Shown here: positions 8,829-16,652 of the stretch, piece by piece | Numbering within the stretch: the first letter of the stretch is position 1 | How the letters are laid out: each line of letters opens with the position of its first letter | Translations under genes and position numbers: made by a program | NCBI GenBank assembly: GCA_934646865.1 | Contig: CAKUEU010000016.1 | Coordinates: 1 to 29,637, forward strand | Source: an uncultured Collinsella sp. | GTDB taxonomy: Bacteria > Actinomycetota > Coriobacteriia > Coriobacteriales > Coriobacteriaceae | DNA: 29,637 bases | Direction of reading: 5' to 3' | Notes under the pieces: generated by a model | What the model saw: only the letters and a program-made list of their open reading frames with translations | The model's database searches: none | Told to the model about the DNA's origin: nothing

Positions 8829-9566
8829 CTATGCGCCGATGGCGCCGCCGCAGTATTCGCAGCGCCCACTGGCATCGGGAATGGTGGTGGCACCGCAGAA
8901 GGGGCAAGTGACCGCGGTCTTGGGGGCCTTGGCGGCAACGACGCTGTCGCGCGTCTCCTGACGCAGCTGTACCAGCGCGTCGCGGACTTCGGTTGCCTGA
9001 CGTTTGGCCTCGCGGTACTCGATGGACCCGCGCTGCTCAATGGTGGAGTCGTTCACGCGCAGGTCGATCTCGGTAAAGTACGGCGTGTTGACGTGGATGG
9101 TCAGATTGAAGTCGTAATCCAAGTCGTAGCGCGGCGGGTCATAACTCTCGCGCTCGCCGTCCTTGGTCTCGCGATAGATCTCGGTGCGGTGCTCATCGAT
9201 GTCCATATCGCAGCCGAGCACCTGCGAAAACTCGATGATGTCGGGGTTGGCGTCGCGCCAGCGCGTCTGCGAGGTAATGATCAGCAGGCCCGCGTCCTCG
9301 TCGAGCATAATATTGGTGCGCCCGGCCGAGAGCGTTCGCGTGGGATTGAACGATGCCAAGCGCTCGGCATTGGCCTCGCGGTAGGCGAGCTGCTCGCGAA
9401 TGTCGTCCGCGGTGCTAGAGCGATAACCGCCAAAGAAGGGGGAGAGCTTGCCGACGCATTCTTTGCACAGGTAGCCTTCGTTGATCTTGGTCTTACCTAG
9501 AAGCCCCAGCTCAGTACCGCAAATCGCGCACTCTTTCTTCTCGAACATCTTGTCAAAGAAGCCCAT
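8829..9566 (-). CDS. DUF4428-type zinc-binding protein
   Basis: 245 residues. The N-terminus carries a four-Cys zinc motif (Cys13/16/34/37: CAICGTELGLLGKTKI then LCKECV) typical of DUF4428 proteins, and the C-terminus a second ribbon (about 221-239, CPFCG...CEYCG). The middle part is strand-rich and ends in a helix with many Gln/Arg/Glu (about 185-210). No signal peptide or TM segment. A strong GGGAGG site precedes ATG 9566. It is the first gene of the zinc-ribbon/SPFH operon. Function not known; zinc ribbons in all three proteins suggest they assemble with one another. Confidence 0.8.
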   Translation of the reverse strand: MGFFDKMFEKKECAICGTELGLLGKTKINEGYLCKECVGKLSPFFGGYRSSTADDIREQLAYREANAERLASFNPTRTLSAGRTNIMLDEDAGLLIITSQTRWRDANPDIIEFSQVLGCDMDIDEHRTEIYRETKDGERESYDPPRYDLDYDFNLTIHVNTPYFTEIDLRVNDSTIEQRGSIEYREAKRQATEVRDALVQLRQETRDSVVAAKAPKTAVTCPFCGATTIPDASGRCEYCGGAIGA

Positions 9567-9695
9567 GGTTGCCTCCCATCAACAGGTAGCGTGTGTCACT
9601 TTTGATGATGGGGGAGCGCGCGATCTTTCACGATACCCAGACGGCTCAAGAGGTCTCCACAACTGGGACACATGGCCCATTTTTCATCCCCAAAT

Positions 9696-9764
9696 AACTT
9701 GCGGTGAAATAGTTCCTAAATGGCGGCCTTAGAGGCCCAAACAGGAACTATTCCACCGCAACTT
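9696..9764. repeat. GTTGCGGTG-type palindromic repeat, copy 1
   Basis: Two 22-nt arms (9696-9717 and 9743-9764) are complementary except at two positions; they carry CTTGCGGTGAAATAG and CTATTCCACCGCAAC. The 25-nt centre contains an inner GGCC-TTAGA-GGCC hairpin. The same arm start and inner GGCC pair recur at 16474-16540 and, truncated, at 28507-28550. It lies between the promoters of the zinc-ribbon operon and the 3' end of the DUF1593 gene. The rest of the 274-bp gap holds only ribosome-binding sequence and a second palindrome at 9791-9804. Confidence 0.8.
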
Positions 9765-9773
9765 CTGGGTAGT

Positions 9774-9815
9774 CATTGGGGACGTTCTTAAACGACTAGT
9801 CGTTGGAGACGGTCT
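9774..9815. repeat. Short REP-like palindrome remnant
   Basis: A TTGGGGACG stretch is followed by the perfect 14-bp palindrome AACGACTAGTCGTT (9791-9804) and a degenerate copy of the first stretch (TTGGAGACG). The GGGGAC motif next to a palindrome resembles the other REP-like units in this window. It lies 25-65 nt beyond the stop codon of the minus-strand DUF1593 gene and may act as its terminator. Confidence 0.45.
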
Positions 9816-9840
9816 TTGCCGAATGTGGGCCTGTCGCCTG

Positions 9841-11352
9841 CTACGCGACAGTAATAGCGACCTGGGCGTAGCGGGTGCAGGGGCGCTTGGCACTGGTTTG
9901 CACGCTGAGGGTGAGCACGAAGCGGTCTCCGGGCTGGGCGTCGGCGGGCACGGTGAAGGTGGTGTTCGCGGCGCATTCCTGCCACAGTGACAGATTCTGA
10001 GCGCCTGCATAGCGCGACGGTTCCACCGCGACATCCCAATGCGCGTTGAAGCCCTTGCTATCGGGGTCGACGATGGTTGCGACAAGGTCAACACGCTCAC
10101 CGGCCGCGGCACTGCGGTCGGCCGTAGCCTCAACAACATACGCTGGATGCGAGCAGGACGCCGGCTCGTGGGCACACCACTGTGCGCGAGCGGCAAAGTC
10201 CTCCTGATAAGCGCGCAAGTAGGGGTTCGGATTGCCTTCCACCGACGCGCCCATAGCCGCAAAACCGGCAGGCGCATCCGAATCGGGATGCCCGTCCAGG
10301 AACATACGGCCGAGCAACGTATCAAAGTCGCGATCATCGATGCCGCGCAGGCCAAAGGGCAGCAGGGGGATATAGGTCATGCTATCGCCCTCGGCCATAA
10401 AGTCACCGCGCTCAAACTGCATGGCGGGGATGCCTTCTAGGCCCCAATCCAGGCGAGCATGCTTACCAAACTGGAAGCGCTCGGGCTCGTTTTCGTACAC
10501 CTTGCCATCGCCGTAGAGCATATAGCGCGCCATGAGGGGGCCGTTGCCCTGGGTGAGGTTGCGCTCGGGCCAGGGCGCCTTAAACAACGGCAACGTGTCG
10601 GGCTGAGCCGTCTTTGCGTCGACGTAGCCGCCATACATATAAGGCGCGCACCAAAAGACGAGCTCGGGAAAGAGCTCACGCCCATGGTCGAGCCAAGAAT
10701 TGTCCTGTCCCACGCCATCGGCGACGCCCATCACGCGCACCTTCTGATAGACGCGCTGCTGCACAGAAGACCATTCGGGCGTATCGCGATAGCGCTCAGC
10801 AATACTCATGAGCGCACGAACGATCGTATTCATGCCACCCCAGCTGAGCAGCCAAAGCGTACGCGGGTCATCATCCAAAATCGCCTGCGCAATCACACGC
10901 GAGCCATCAGTCTCCTCACGCACGTCGCCCTCAAAGGCAACATTGCCCACAAACGTACGCTCAATCATCTGGGCAGGCGAGGGAAACGGCGGCTCACCGG
11001 CAGCGTCCGCATTCGCCTGCAACTGCGGCCAAGCCTGGGCATATTCATTACTCCAGAGACTCTCAATCCAATGCTCAGGAAACGGTCGATACTCACGAAG
11101 CTCCCCAGCCAGCGGATCAGGCTCATGGGGCACAACATCCCACTCATAAGAGCGACGCCCTTTGGTCCGCCAATGCGAATTCACCTCACCGAGCGTATGC
11201 ACGCCATCCCCAAGAAAGTGATACTGCGAAGCCGTATACGCCACAGCCTGCACATCAAGCACATTAAGATACAGAGCCAAATGAATGAGCGAGTTCATAT
11301 CATCGACTTCCATATCAGTAGTAACAATCACCCGAGTTAACTCACGAGTCAT
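9841..11352 (-). CDS. DUF1593 (Sde182-type) nucleoside-hydrolase-like protein
   Basis: 503 residues from ATG 11352, chosen over a TTG 24 nt upstream because GGAG lies 10 nt before the ATG. The N-terminus VIVTTDMEVDDMNS (D13, D17, D18) is the metal-binding Asp cluster of the nucleoside-hydrolase fold, and the following ~330 residues match the DUF1593 family; Sde182, a cellulose-binding protein, is its named member. The last ~85 residues form a beta-sandwich-like module (ERVDLVATIVDPDSKGF onward) as in the DUF1593 C-terminal domain. No signal peptide, so it appears cytoplasmic, unlike many secreted relatives. The reaction is not established; hydrolysis of an N- or O-glycosidic bond is plausible. 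It is downstream of the esterase gene on the same strand, with a large palindrome between them. Confidence 0.82.
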   Translation of the reverse strand: MTRELTRVIVTTDMEVDDMNSLIHLALYLNVLDVQAVAYTASQYHFLGDGVHTLGEVNSHWRTKGRRSYEWDVVPHEPDPLAGELREYRPFPEHWIESLWSNEYAQAWPQLQANADAAGEPPFPSPAQMIERTFVGNVAFEGDVREETDGSRVIAQAILDDDPRTLWLLSWGGMNTIVRALMSIAERYRDTPEWSSVQQRVYQKVRVMGVADGVGQDNSWLDHGRELFPELVFWCAPYMYGGYVDAKTAQPDTLPLFKAPWPERNLTQGNGPLMARYMLYGDGKVYENEPERFQFGKHARLDWGLEGIPAMQFERGDFMAEGDSMTYIPLLPFGLRGIDDRDFDTLLGRMFLDGHPDSDAPAGFAAMGASVEGNPNPYLRAYQEDFAARAQWCAHEPASCSHPAYVVEATADRSAAAGERVDLVATIVDPDSKGFNAHWDVAVEPSRYAGAQNLSLWQECAANTTFTVPADAQPGDRFVLTLSVQTSAKRPCTRYAQVAITVA

Positions 11353-11481
11353 AAGAAAAGCTCCAACCAAAATCAATTCAGCCAGTTACGCGCAAGGCAA
11401 GACGGGACCCCCGCCCTCATCGCCGTCAACCCGGCGGCCCGCTAGAAGCGCTCGTCCAGGGTCCACAGCAACGTCAACGCA

Positions 11482-11606
11482 GCGGGGCCGAGGGCTTACC
11501 TCTGAAAATATTCCGCAGGGGGCGGCCCGGTTGCACAGCGCGAAGCGCGTAGTGCAACCGGGCCGCATGCCCGAGGACATTTTCAGAGGTAAGCCCTCGA
11601 CCCCGC
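11482..11606. repeat. 125-bp two-level palindrome between the esterase and DUF1593 genes
   Basis: The outer arms (11482-11509 and 11579-11606, 28 nt) pair at 27 positions; their exact core is AGGGCTTACCTCTGAAAAT. After a symmetric 12/12-nt unpaired step come inner arms of 15 bp, perfectly paired (GCGGCCCGGTTGCAC at 11522-11536 with 11552-11566), topped by AGCGCGAAGCGCGTA, which can itself fold as GCGC-GAA-GCGC. It lies 12 nt past the esterase stop. It may end esterase transcription or be a mobile repeat. No other copy of these arms was seen in the window. The remaining gap to 11352 shows nothing definable. Confidence 0.85.
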
Positions 11607-11617
11607 GATGGGACGGA

Positions 11618-12955
11618 TTACTTATCGACCCTGGCCGACCACTCCCAGCAGCCCACCGGCTCGCCGTCGATGAGTACGTTGCCCCCGTCGAAGTCTTGAT
11701 AACACAGGTCGTTGAATTGGTGGATCCACACGCCGTGGTTGAACGTCTTCTTGGGCGAGCCGTCGGCCTCGCGGTAGCGCCCAGTCAGGTCCTCGACATG
11801 GCTAAAGTACGTGAGGTGCACGTTGGCGCCGGCGGCGCGCAGGCGCGCCGTGAGCGGCAGCACGGTCTCCTGCGGGGCCACGAGCTCGTCGCCCTTGGAG
11901 TGCGTAAACCACAGCGGCGTCTTGGCAAGGGCGGCCACGTCCTCGTCCGTGGCGTTGTACCACGGCGCGCAGCAGGGAAGGCCCGCGGCGAAGAAATCGG
12001 GGTAGTCGGCGCACAGGCGCAGCGTCATAAAGCCGCCGTTGGAAAGGCCGGCGACCACGATGCGGTCGGTGTCGATGCGGTCGGCATGCTCGGCGACAAA
12101 CTCATCGATGAGCGCCTTAATGACGGGGGAGTAGATACTCTGGTTGGAGTGGCCGAGCTGCTCGACGCCGTTGTCCATCCAAAACGTGGGAGACTGCGGC
12201 ACGAGCACCCAGGCAAAGCCGCCAAAGTAGCGCTGGATCTGCGTCTGGCTGATGGCCGTCACGCGGTTGCCGATATAGGCACGCGTGGCGCCCTCGCCCT
12301 GCGTGGAGCCCTTGCCCTCGCCGGCGCCGTGCAGGTACACCACGAGCGGAGCCTTTTGGGGCACGACTGTGGCCTCGGGCGCAAAGGGATTGAAGCAGGC
12401 GGAGTCCTCGGCCTTAAAGCTCGGTTCAAAGAAGCCGTACTCGAGCGCGATGCCATTGACGGCGGTCTTTTGCGTGGCGTTGCTCCAGCCCCTGAGCGCG
12501 GGGCAGATGTCGCCACGGCAGGTGTCGAAAACCAGACCGCAGGTGGGGTCGTCGCCGTCGTTGCCGGGAAGGGCTGCAAGCTGCGTGATGCGCAGCTGGT
12601 CATCGAGCATGCGCGAGCCCATCACGCCGCCCTCGATGGTCTTGGTCAGGCGCTGCTCGGCAACCTCGAGCGCCACATGGGTGCCCACGGCGAGCTTGCG
12701 GCCGCCCTCATCACAGGGGTACGCGGCGAGAACATCGATATATCCCACGGACGGCGCGGCATGGTCGGCGCCACGCTCCTTGCGCAGCAGGACCTCGCCC
12801 GAGCGCTCGTGGCGCTCTACATATATATGGAAGGAGTGCGGGTCGATGTCGTTGGCACGCGCGGTGCAGGGCAGATCGAGTACTACCTTGCTGATCCAGG
12901 GGCCAAAATCGCCCAACGAGGTGACGGTTGCATAGGTACATGATTTGAGTTCCAT
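11618..12955 (-). CDS. PHB-depolymerase/prolyl-oligopeptidase-like alpha/beta-hydrolase (esterase)
   Basis: 445 residues. The C-terminal two thirds form an alpha/beta-hydrolase: VVYLHGAG (about 205-212) is the oxyanion-hole strand, GLSNGG places the nucleophile at Ser305, SKGDELV gives Asp356, and His407 or His412 in NHGVWIHQF completes the triad. The first ~190 residues form an additional beta-rich domain of the type seen in dienelactone-hydrolase/PHB-depolymerase-like gut enzymes. No signal peptide, so it probably acts on imported esters, for example acyl or feruloyl decorations of glycosides; the substrate is inference from the neighbours. ATG 12955 has GGGAGG in good position. The upstream palindromes at 13007-13104 are probable operators. 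Confidence 0.82.
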   Translation of the reverse strand: MELKSCTYATVTSLGDFGPWISKVVLDLPCTARANDIDPHSFHIYVERHERSGEVLLRKERGADHAAPSVGYIDVLAAYPCDEGGRKLAVGTHVALEVAEQRLTKTIEGGVMGSRMLDDQLRITQLAALPGNDGDDPTCGLVFDTCRGDICPALRGWSNATQKTAVNGIALEYGFFEPSFKAEDSACFNPFAPEATVVPQKAPLVVYLHGAGEGKGSTQGEGATRAYIGNRVTAISQTQIQRYFGGFAWVLVPQSPTFWMDNGVEQLGHSNQSIYSPVIKALIDEFVAEHADRIDTDRIVVAGLSNGGFMTLRLCADYPDFFAAGLPCCAPWYNATDEDVAALAKTPLWFTHSKGDELVAPQETVLPLTARLRAAGANVHLTYFSHVEDLTGRYREADGSPKKTFNHGVWIHQFNDLCYQDFDGGNVLIDGEPVGCWEWSARVDK

Positions 12956-13006
12956 GGACTGCCTCCCTTTGCGCCGCGAGTAGTAAACAATTGCGGCAAG
13001 ACAATT

Positions 13007-13104
13007 TAAACATGTTTAGTGTAATGCAGAATTGCTGAACTTGCAGGTGAACTCGGTAAAAGGTCAAATTGAACATGCAATGAACTACTAAACATATGTT
13101 TAGT
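13007..13104. promoter_or_regulatory. Pair of TAAACAT-type palindromic operators upstream of the esterase
   Basis: TAAACATGTTTA (13007-13018) and the 18-bp perfect palindrome ACTAAACATATGTTTAGT (13087-13104) share the half-site TAAACAT. They lie 52 and 132 nt upstream of the esterase start, with centres 83 bp apart (about eight helical turns). This suits looping or cooperative binding by a dimeric repressor. The regulator family is not identifiable from the site alone. Confidence 0.6.
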
Positions 13105-13298
13105 GGCATCTAACAGGGGTTTTGTTGATGGGCAAACAAGACGTAGAGGTGCTAATTAAAGTAAAAGCCCACGTAGATGTGCATTTCGAAATGAACCACC
13201 CAATATGCGACACACTAACATTCAATTACGTTCACCCCCGATTTCCTACCGTTCACCGGACGGCAAACGGCAAAATTGCCACAATTTAGACGTTCCGT

Positions 13299-13340
13299 GT
13301 AAACTAAAGCCTGTAAACGTTCAGTAAACACAATGTTTAC
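13299..13340. promoter_or_regulatory. GTAAAC/GTTTAC half-site cluster upstream of the PTS gene
   Basis: GTAAAC occurs at 13299, 13313 and 13324 and GTTTAC at 13335. The last two form the inverted repeat GTAAAC-ACAAT-GTTTAC. Four identical hexamers within 42 bp, ending about 107 nt before the EIIBC start, indicate a multi-site operator. A LacI- or RpiR-type regulator is possible. Confidence 0.5.
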
Positions 13341-13446
13341 GACAGCGTATCCAAGGGTTCGGCAGCCGTAAGGGGTTATAGTCGCCGAGCCAAAGGCGTG
13401 CCTACGCCCAAACGAGTAGGCACACGATGATATGGGGAGGGGTCCC

Positions 13447-14874
13447 ATGGCAGTAGATAACAAGCAGATTGCCACCGATGTCCTCGAGCTCGTGGGCGGT
13501 GCGGAGAATGTTACCGTCGCCACCAACTGCATGACGCGCCTGCGTCTGACGCTCAAGGACAACAACAAGGCCGACGTGGAGAAGATCAAGAAGGTCAAGG
13601 GTGTTCTGGGTTGCCAGTTCGCCGGCAGCCAGCTCCAGGTCATCATCGGTCAGAACGTGCCCAAGGTGCTCGCCGAGTTCGTCGCCATCTCCGGCGTCAA
13701 GCAGGGTGCCGCGGTTGACGAGAACCTCGACGCTCCCAAGGAGAAGTTCGAGCTCAAGAACCTGCCCAACATCATCCTCGACTATCTGTCGGGCTCCATG
13801 ACCCAGCTGATCCCGCTGCTCATGGCCGGCGGTCTGTTCCGTACCATTGCGGCCATTCTCGGCCCCACCATGCTTGGTTTTATCTCGGACACCGATCCGA
13901 CCTACACGTTCCTCTACACCACCCTGTACGAGGCCACGTTCACCTTTATCCCCATCTACCTGGGTTATGCCGCTGCTAAGAAGCTCGGCGCCTCCCCGGT
14001 TCTGGGCATGCTCCTCGGCGGCGCCCTCATGGCCCCGTCCGTCGTGAGCGTCGCGACCCAGGAGGGTGGCGGAATCATCTCCGTCTACGGTATCCAGATC
14101 GCCGCTGCCAACTATCAGCAGTCCGTCCTGCCGATCATCCTTTCGGTGCCTGTCCTCTACTTCGTCGAGAAGTTCTTTAAGAAGGTCATGCCCGACGTGC
14201 TGTCCACGGTCTTCACGCCGTTCTGCACCATGATCGTCACCATTCCTATCGCCTTTATCGTCCTTGCCCCGATCGGCAACGAGATCGGTAACCTCATCGC
14301 CAACGCCCTCTTTGGCCTGGCTGACCTTGGTGGCATCGGCATCCTGATCGTTATGGCCATCCTCGGCGCCTTCTGGCAGCTCTTCGTGGTCTGCGGTATG
14401 CACATGCCTGTCATCCTGCTTGCTCAGGTCCAGATCATCGCCGCCGGCTACGATCCCTTTGTCTTCGTCTCCACCAACTGCGCTATGGCCGCTGTCTGGG
14501 GCTGCGCCTTCGGTGCCTTCCTCAAGATGAAGAACCCCGACGAGAAGGGTCTCGCTCTGGGCTACGTCATCTCCGCCATCGCCGGCGGCGTCACCGAGCC
14601 CGCGCTCTTCGGTATCCTCATGCGCTTCCGTCGCACCATGTTCGGTATGTTCATCGGTGGCGCTATCGGCGCCGTGTTCTCCGGCCTCATGGGTGTTACC
14701 TACTACCTCGCTGGCGGTGCCGCCAACTTCCTGGTCTTCACCAACTACCTGCAGGGTGGCCAGATGAACACCGTCTGGGCTATCGTCGGTATGGCGATCT
14801 CCTTTGTCATCGCCGCCATCGTGGTCTTCCTGACCGGCTTCTCCAAGGAGGAGCTCGCCGAGATGGAGGCCTAA
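13447..14874 (+). CDS. PTS beta-glucoside-type transporter, EIIBC
   Basis: Imports and phosphorylates a sugar, probably a beta-glucoside, at the membrane. 475 residues from ATG 13447; the ATG at 13432 overlaps the GGGGAGGGG ribosome-binding site and is rejected. EIIB occupies residues about 1-80 with the phospho-cysteine in TNCMTRLR (Cys28). EIIC follows from about 105 with some ten hydrophobic segments and the sugar-site motif GGVTEPALFG (Glu384). BglF-type proteins usually end with a fused EIIA; none is present, so a separate EIIA must donate the phosphate, for which the gene at 26886-27422 is the visible candidate. The codons are strongly biased to G/C, as expected for high expression. A strong terminator follows, so it looks monocistronic. 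Confidence 0.93.
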   Translation: MAVDNKQIATDVLELVGGAENVTVATNCMTRLRLTLKDNNKADVEKIKKVKGVLGCQFAGSQLQVIIGQNVPKVLAEFVAISGVKQGAAVDENLDAPKEKFELKNLPNIILDYLSGSMTQLIPLLMAGGLFRTIAAILGPTMLGFISDTDPTYTFLYTTLYEATFTFIPIYLGYAAAKKLGASPVLGMLLGGALMAPSVVSVATQEGGGIISVYGIQIAAANYQQSVLPIILSVPVLYFVEKFFKKVMPDVLSTVFTPFCTMIVTIPIAFIVLAPIGNEIGNLIANALFGLADLGGIGILIVMAILGAFWQLFVVCGMHMPVILLAQVQIIAAGYDPFVFVSTNCAMAAVWGCAFGAFLKMKNPDEKGLALGYVISAIAGGVTEPALFGILMRFRRTMFGMFIGGAIGAVFSGLMGVTYYLAGGAANFLVFTNYLQGGQMNTVWAIVGMAISFVIAAIVVFLTGFSKEELAEMEA

Positions 14875-14914
14875 GGCCAAAACCTCGGTCGCATACGACC
14901 TTACCTACACGACA

Positions 14915-14952
14915 GGGCCCCGTCAGGCGAAAGCCCGGCGGGGCCCTTCTTG
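14915..14952 (+). terminator. Terminator after EIIBC
   Basis: GGGCCCCG (14915-14922) pairs with CGGGGCCC (14939-14946), with an inner GGC-GAAA-GCC top, followed by TTCTT. It begins 40 nt after the EIIBC stop. Confidence 0.75.
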
Positions 14953-15084
14953 CAAGGTAGACTGGAGTGGGCGAGTGGTGCTCGCCTGCCGGGGCTTGCT
15001 AAGCGACGGGGGCTTTTGCGCCAGGTGTGGGCGCGAAAGAATCTGCCGGTTCGCAATTCCTTTATCGAGCGAAAGGACATGCAG

Positions 15085-16398
15085 ATGAGTTTGGGAAAAC
15101 TGACCGTCAACGGTCGTAGGGATGGCTTTTTGTGCGAGGGCAAGCCGTTCTTTTGGTTTGCCGATACGTGCTGGAGCGCATTTACCAGCATTACCGAGGC
15201 CGACTGGGACTACTACCTGACCCGTCGTGCCGAGCAGGGCATGAATGTGCTGCAGATCAACACGCTGCCGCAGTGGGATCGCTGCTGCCCCGATCTGGGC
15301 ATTTGGCCCTATGCCAGCGAGGACGGCGTGCACTTTGATTGGTCTCAGCCCAACCAGGCCTATTGGGACCGCGCCGCTGCCATGTGCCGCGCTGCCGTCG
15401 AGCACGGCATTCGTCCTGCGCTCGTGCTCATGTGGTGCAACTACGTGCCCGGTACCTGGGGTGCCAAGATTGCCGAGCGTTGCGGTGCCGAGGTTATGCC
15501 GCGCGAGGAGGTTCGTGCCCACGTTGCCCGCGTCGTCGAGAACCTGGGCGAGTTCGATCCCGTCTATGTGGTGACGGGCGACACGGACTTTGCCGGTGAC
15601 GAGGCGATTGCCTATTACGAGGATGCGCTCGACGAGGTTGCGAAGCGCGCGCCCGAGGCTCTGCGTACCATGCACATCAATCGCGGTAACCGCACGATTC
15701 CCGCGCAGTATTTGGACCGCCTGGACTTCTATATGTTCCAGCCCGGCCACAACTACGAGGGCCAGCCCGAGGCTTGGCGCCTGCCGCAGGACTTTATCGC
15801 CAACTATCCCAAAAAGCCGATGGTCAACTCCGAGCCCTGCTACGAGCAGATGGGTGCATCGCGCAATGTGTACTGGCGTTTTACCGCGCAGGACTGCCGT
15901 GCGAGTGTGTGGTCGTCGATCCTTGCCGGCGCGAGCGCGGGCGTGACCTATGGCGCGCACGGCGTTTGGAATTGGCAGACGTCGCGCAGCCAGGGTTCGG
16001 TGCTGGGCGAGGGCTTCGACATGCCCTTCCGCTGGCAGGAGTGCCTGCAGTTCCCGGGCGTTTGGGACTTTGGCGCGATCGGGCACACGCTTGCCGGGCT
16101 GGGCGCCACGGCGGCCGACGATGCGCTTGCCGTGGTTCCCGCGCAGGAGCTGCTCGACGATGCCCGCGAGGCGATTCGCGTGGCGCGTGTCGGTGAGCGC
16201 GTCGTCACCTATCTGCCGCGCACCACGGCGCTTACGTTTAAGCTCGATGGCGCTCGCGGCTGGACGGCGACGGCCCTCGACATGGAGGCCAAGCGCATTG
16301 CCAAGCTGCCCGTTCGCGATAACGGCGACGGCACCGTGCGCGTAGCTCAGCATCCCTTTGAGCACGACGCCCTGGTGATCCTGACTCCCGAGCGCTAA
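15085..16398 (+). CDS. DUF4038-family glycoside hydrolase (GH140/apiosidase-like)
   Basis: 437 residues from ATG 15085, which has AAAGGA seven bases upstream; ATG 15079 is too close to that site. The opening (GKPFFWFADTCWSAF, then YYLTRRAEQGMNVLQINTLP) is the signature of DUF4038 TIM-barrel enzymes, whose characterised members include GH140 apiosidases that cut side chains of rhamnogalacturonan II. Acidic residues in YVVTGDTDF (Asp166/168) and MVNSEPCYEQ (Glu250/254) sit at the ends of barrel strands and are the likely catalytic pair. A small beta domain (about 340-437) matches the collagen-binding-like C-terminal domain of the family. No signal peptide, so it would act on imported oligosaccharides. 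Substrate is not determinable here. Confidence 0.85.
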   Translation: MSLGKLTVNGRRDGFLCEGKPFFWFADTCWSAFTSITEADWDYYLTRRAEQGMNVLQINTLPQWDRCCPDLGIWPYASEDGVHFDWSQPNQAYWDRAAAMCRAAVEHGIRPALVLMWCNYVPGTWGAKIAERCGAEVMPREEVRAHVARVVENLGEFDPVYVVTGDTDFAGDEAIAYYEDALDEVAKRAPEALRTMHINRGNRTIPAQYLDRLDFYMFQPGHNYEGQPEAWRLPQDFIANYPKKPMVNSEPCYEQMGASRNVYWRFTAQDCRASVWSSILAGASAGVTYGAHGVWNWQTSRSQGSVLGEGFDMPFRWQECLQFPGVWDFGAIGHTLAGLGATAADDALAVVPAQELLDDAREAIRVARVGERVVTYLPRTTALTFKLDGARGWTATALDMEAKRIAKLPVRDNGDGTVRVAQHPFEHDALVILTPER

Positions 16399-16473
16399 CG
16401 CCCGAGCTTTTCCCTTCGGCCCGGGGTACCTCCTTCCCTTTCTCCTACACCAACAATCTAGTCCCCCTTAATA

Positions 16474-16540
16474 AGTTGCGGTGGAATACGGATTGATTTT
16501 GGCCTTTTTGGCTGTAAACAGTCCGTATTCCACCGCAACT
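16474..16540. repeat. GTTGCGGTG-type palindromic repeat, copy 2
   Basis: The arms AGTTGCGGTGGAATACGGA (16474-16492) and its exact complement (16522-16540) give 19 perfect pairs. The centre again holds a GGCC-type inner pair (TTTGGCCTTTTTGGCT). It shares its outer 13 bases with copies at 9696 and 28507, while the inner arm bases differ but still pair. It lies in the 254-bp gap before the LuxR gene. Confidence 0.85.
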
Positions 16541-16652
16541 GCTGTTGAGGGCGGTTGAGGTCTGATGTGTAATTCTTCCGGCATCGCGTGTGTAGTAAGA
16601 CCCGTTCTCCATTAAAATGGTTCTCCGGACATCTAAGCGGGTGGGGGTTACC

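Larger units (their letters stand above)
12956..13446. other. 491-bp divergent regulatory region between esterase and PTS genes
   Basis: This AT-richer stretch separates two divergent genes. It holds two AAACAT/ATGTTT palindromes near the esterase (listed separately), a cluster of GTAAAC/GTTTAC half-sites near the PTS gene (listed separately), the small hairpin GGCAAAATTGCC (13269-13280), and the ribosome-binding site GGGGAGGGG before 13447. No open frame in it shows the codon bias of the region. Confidence 0.7.

Noticed and set aside
6405..9500. A plus-strand open frame of about 1030 codons opposite the zinc-ribbon/SPFH operon.
   Set aside because: It is antisense to three genes with clear zinc-ribbon and SPFH motifs and good ribosome-binding sites. 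It is open only because high G/C third positions remove stops from the opposite strand.
11285..12943. Plus-strand open frame opposite the esterase.
   Set aside because: It crosses the 125-bp palindrome and the antisense strand of a gene with a full catalytic triad.
13402..14880. Minus-strand open frame of about 490 codons opposite the EIIBC gene.
   Set aside because: EIIBC has the phospho-Cys and GxTEP motifs; the antisense product is an Asp/Gly/His-rich low-complexity chain typical of a reading shadow.
14923..16365. Minus-strand open frame of about 480 codons opposite the DUF4038 gene.
   Set aside because: No ribosome-binding site and no known motif; the plus-strand protein has a recognised family.
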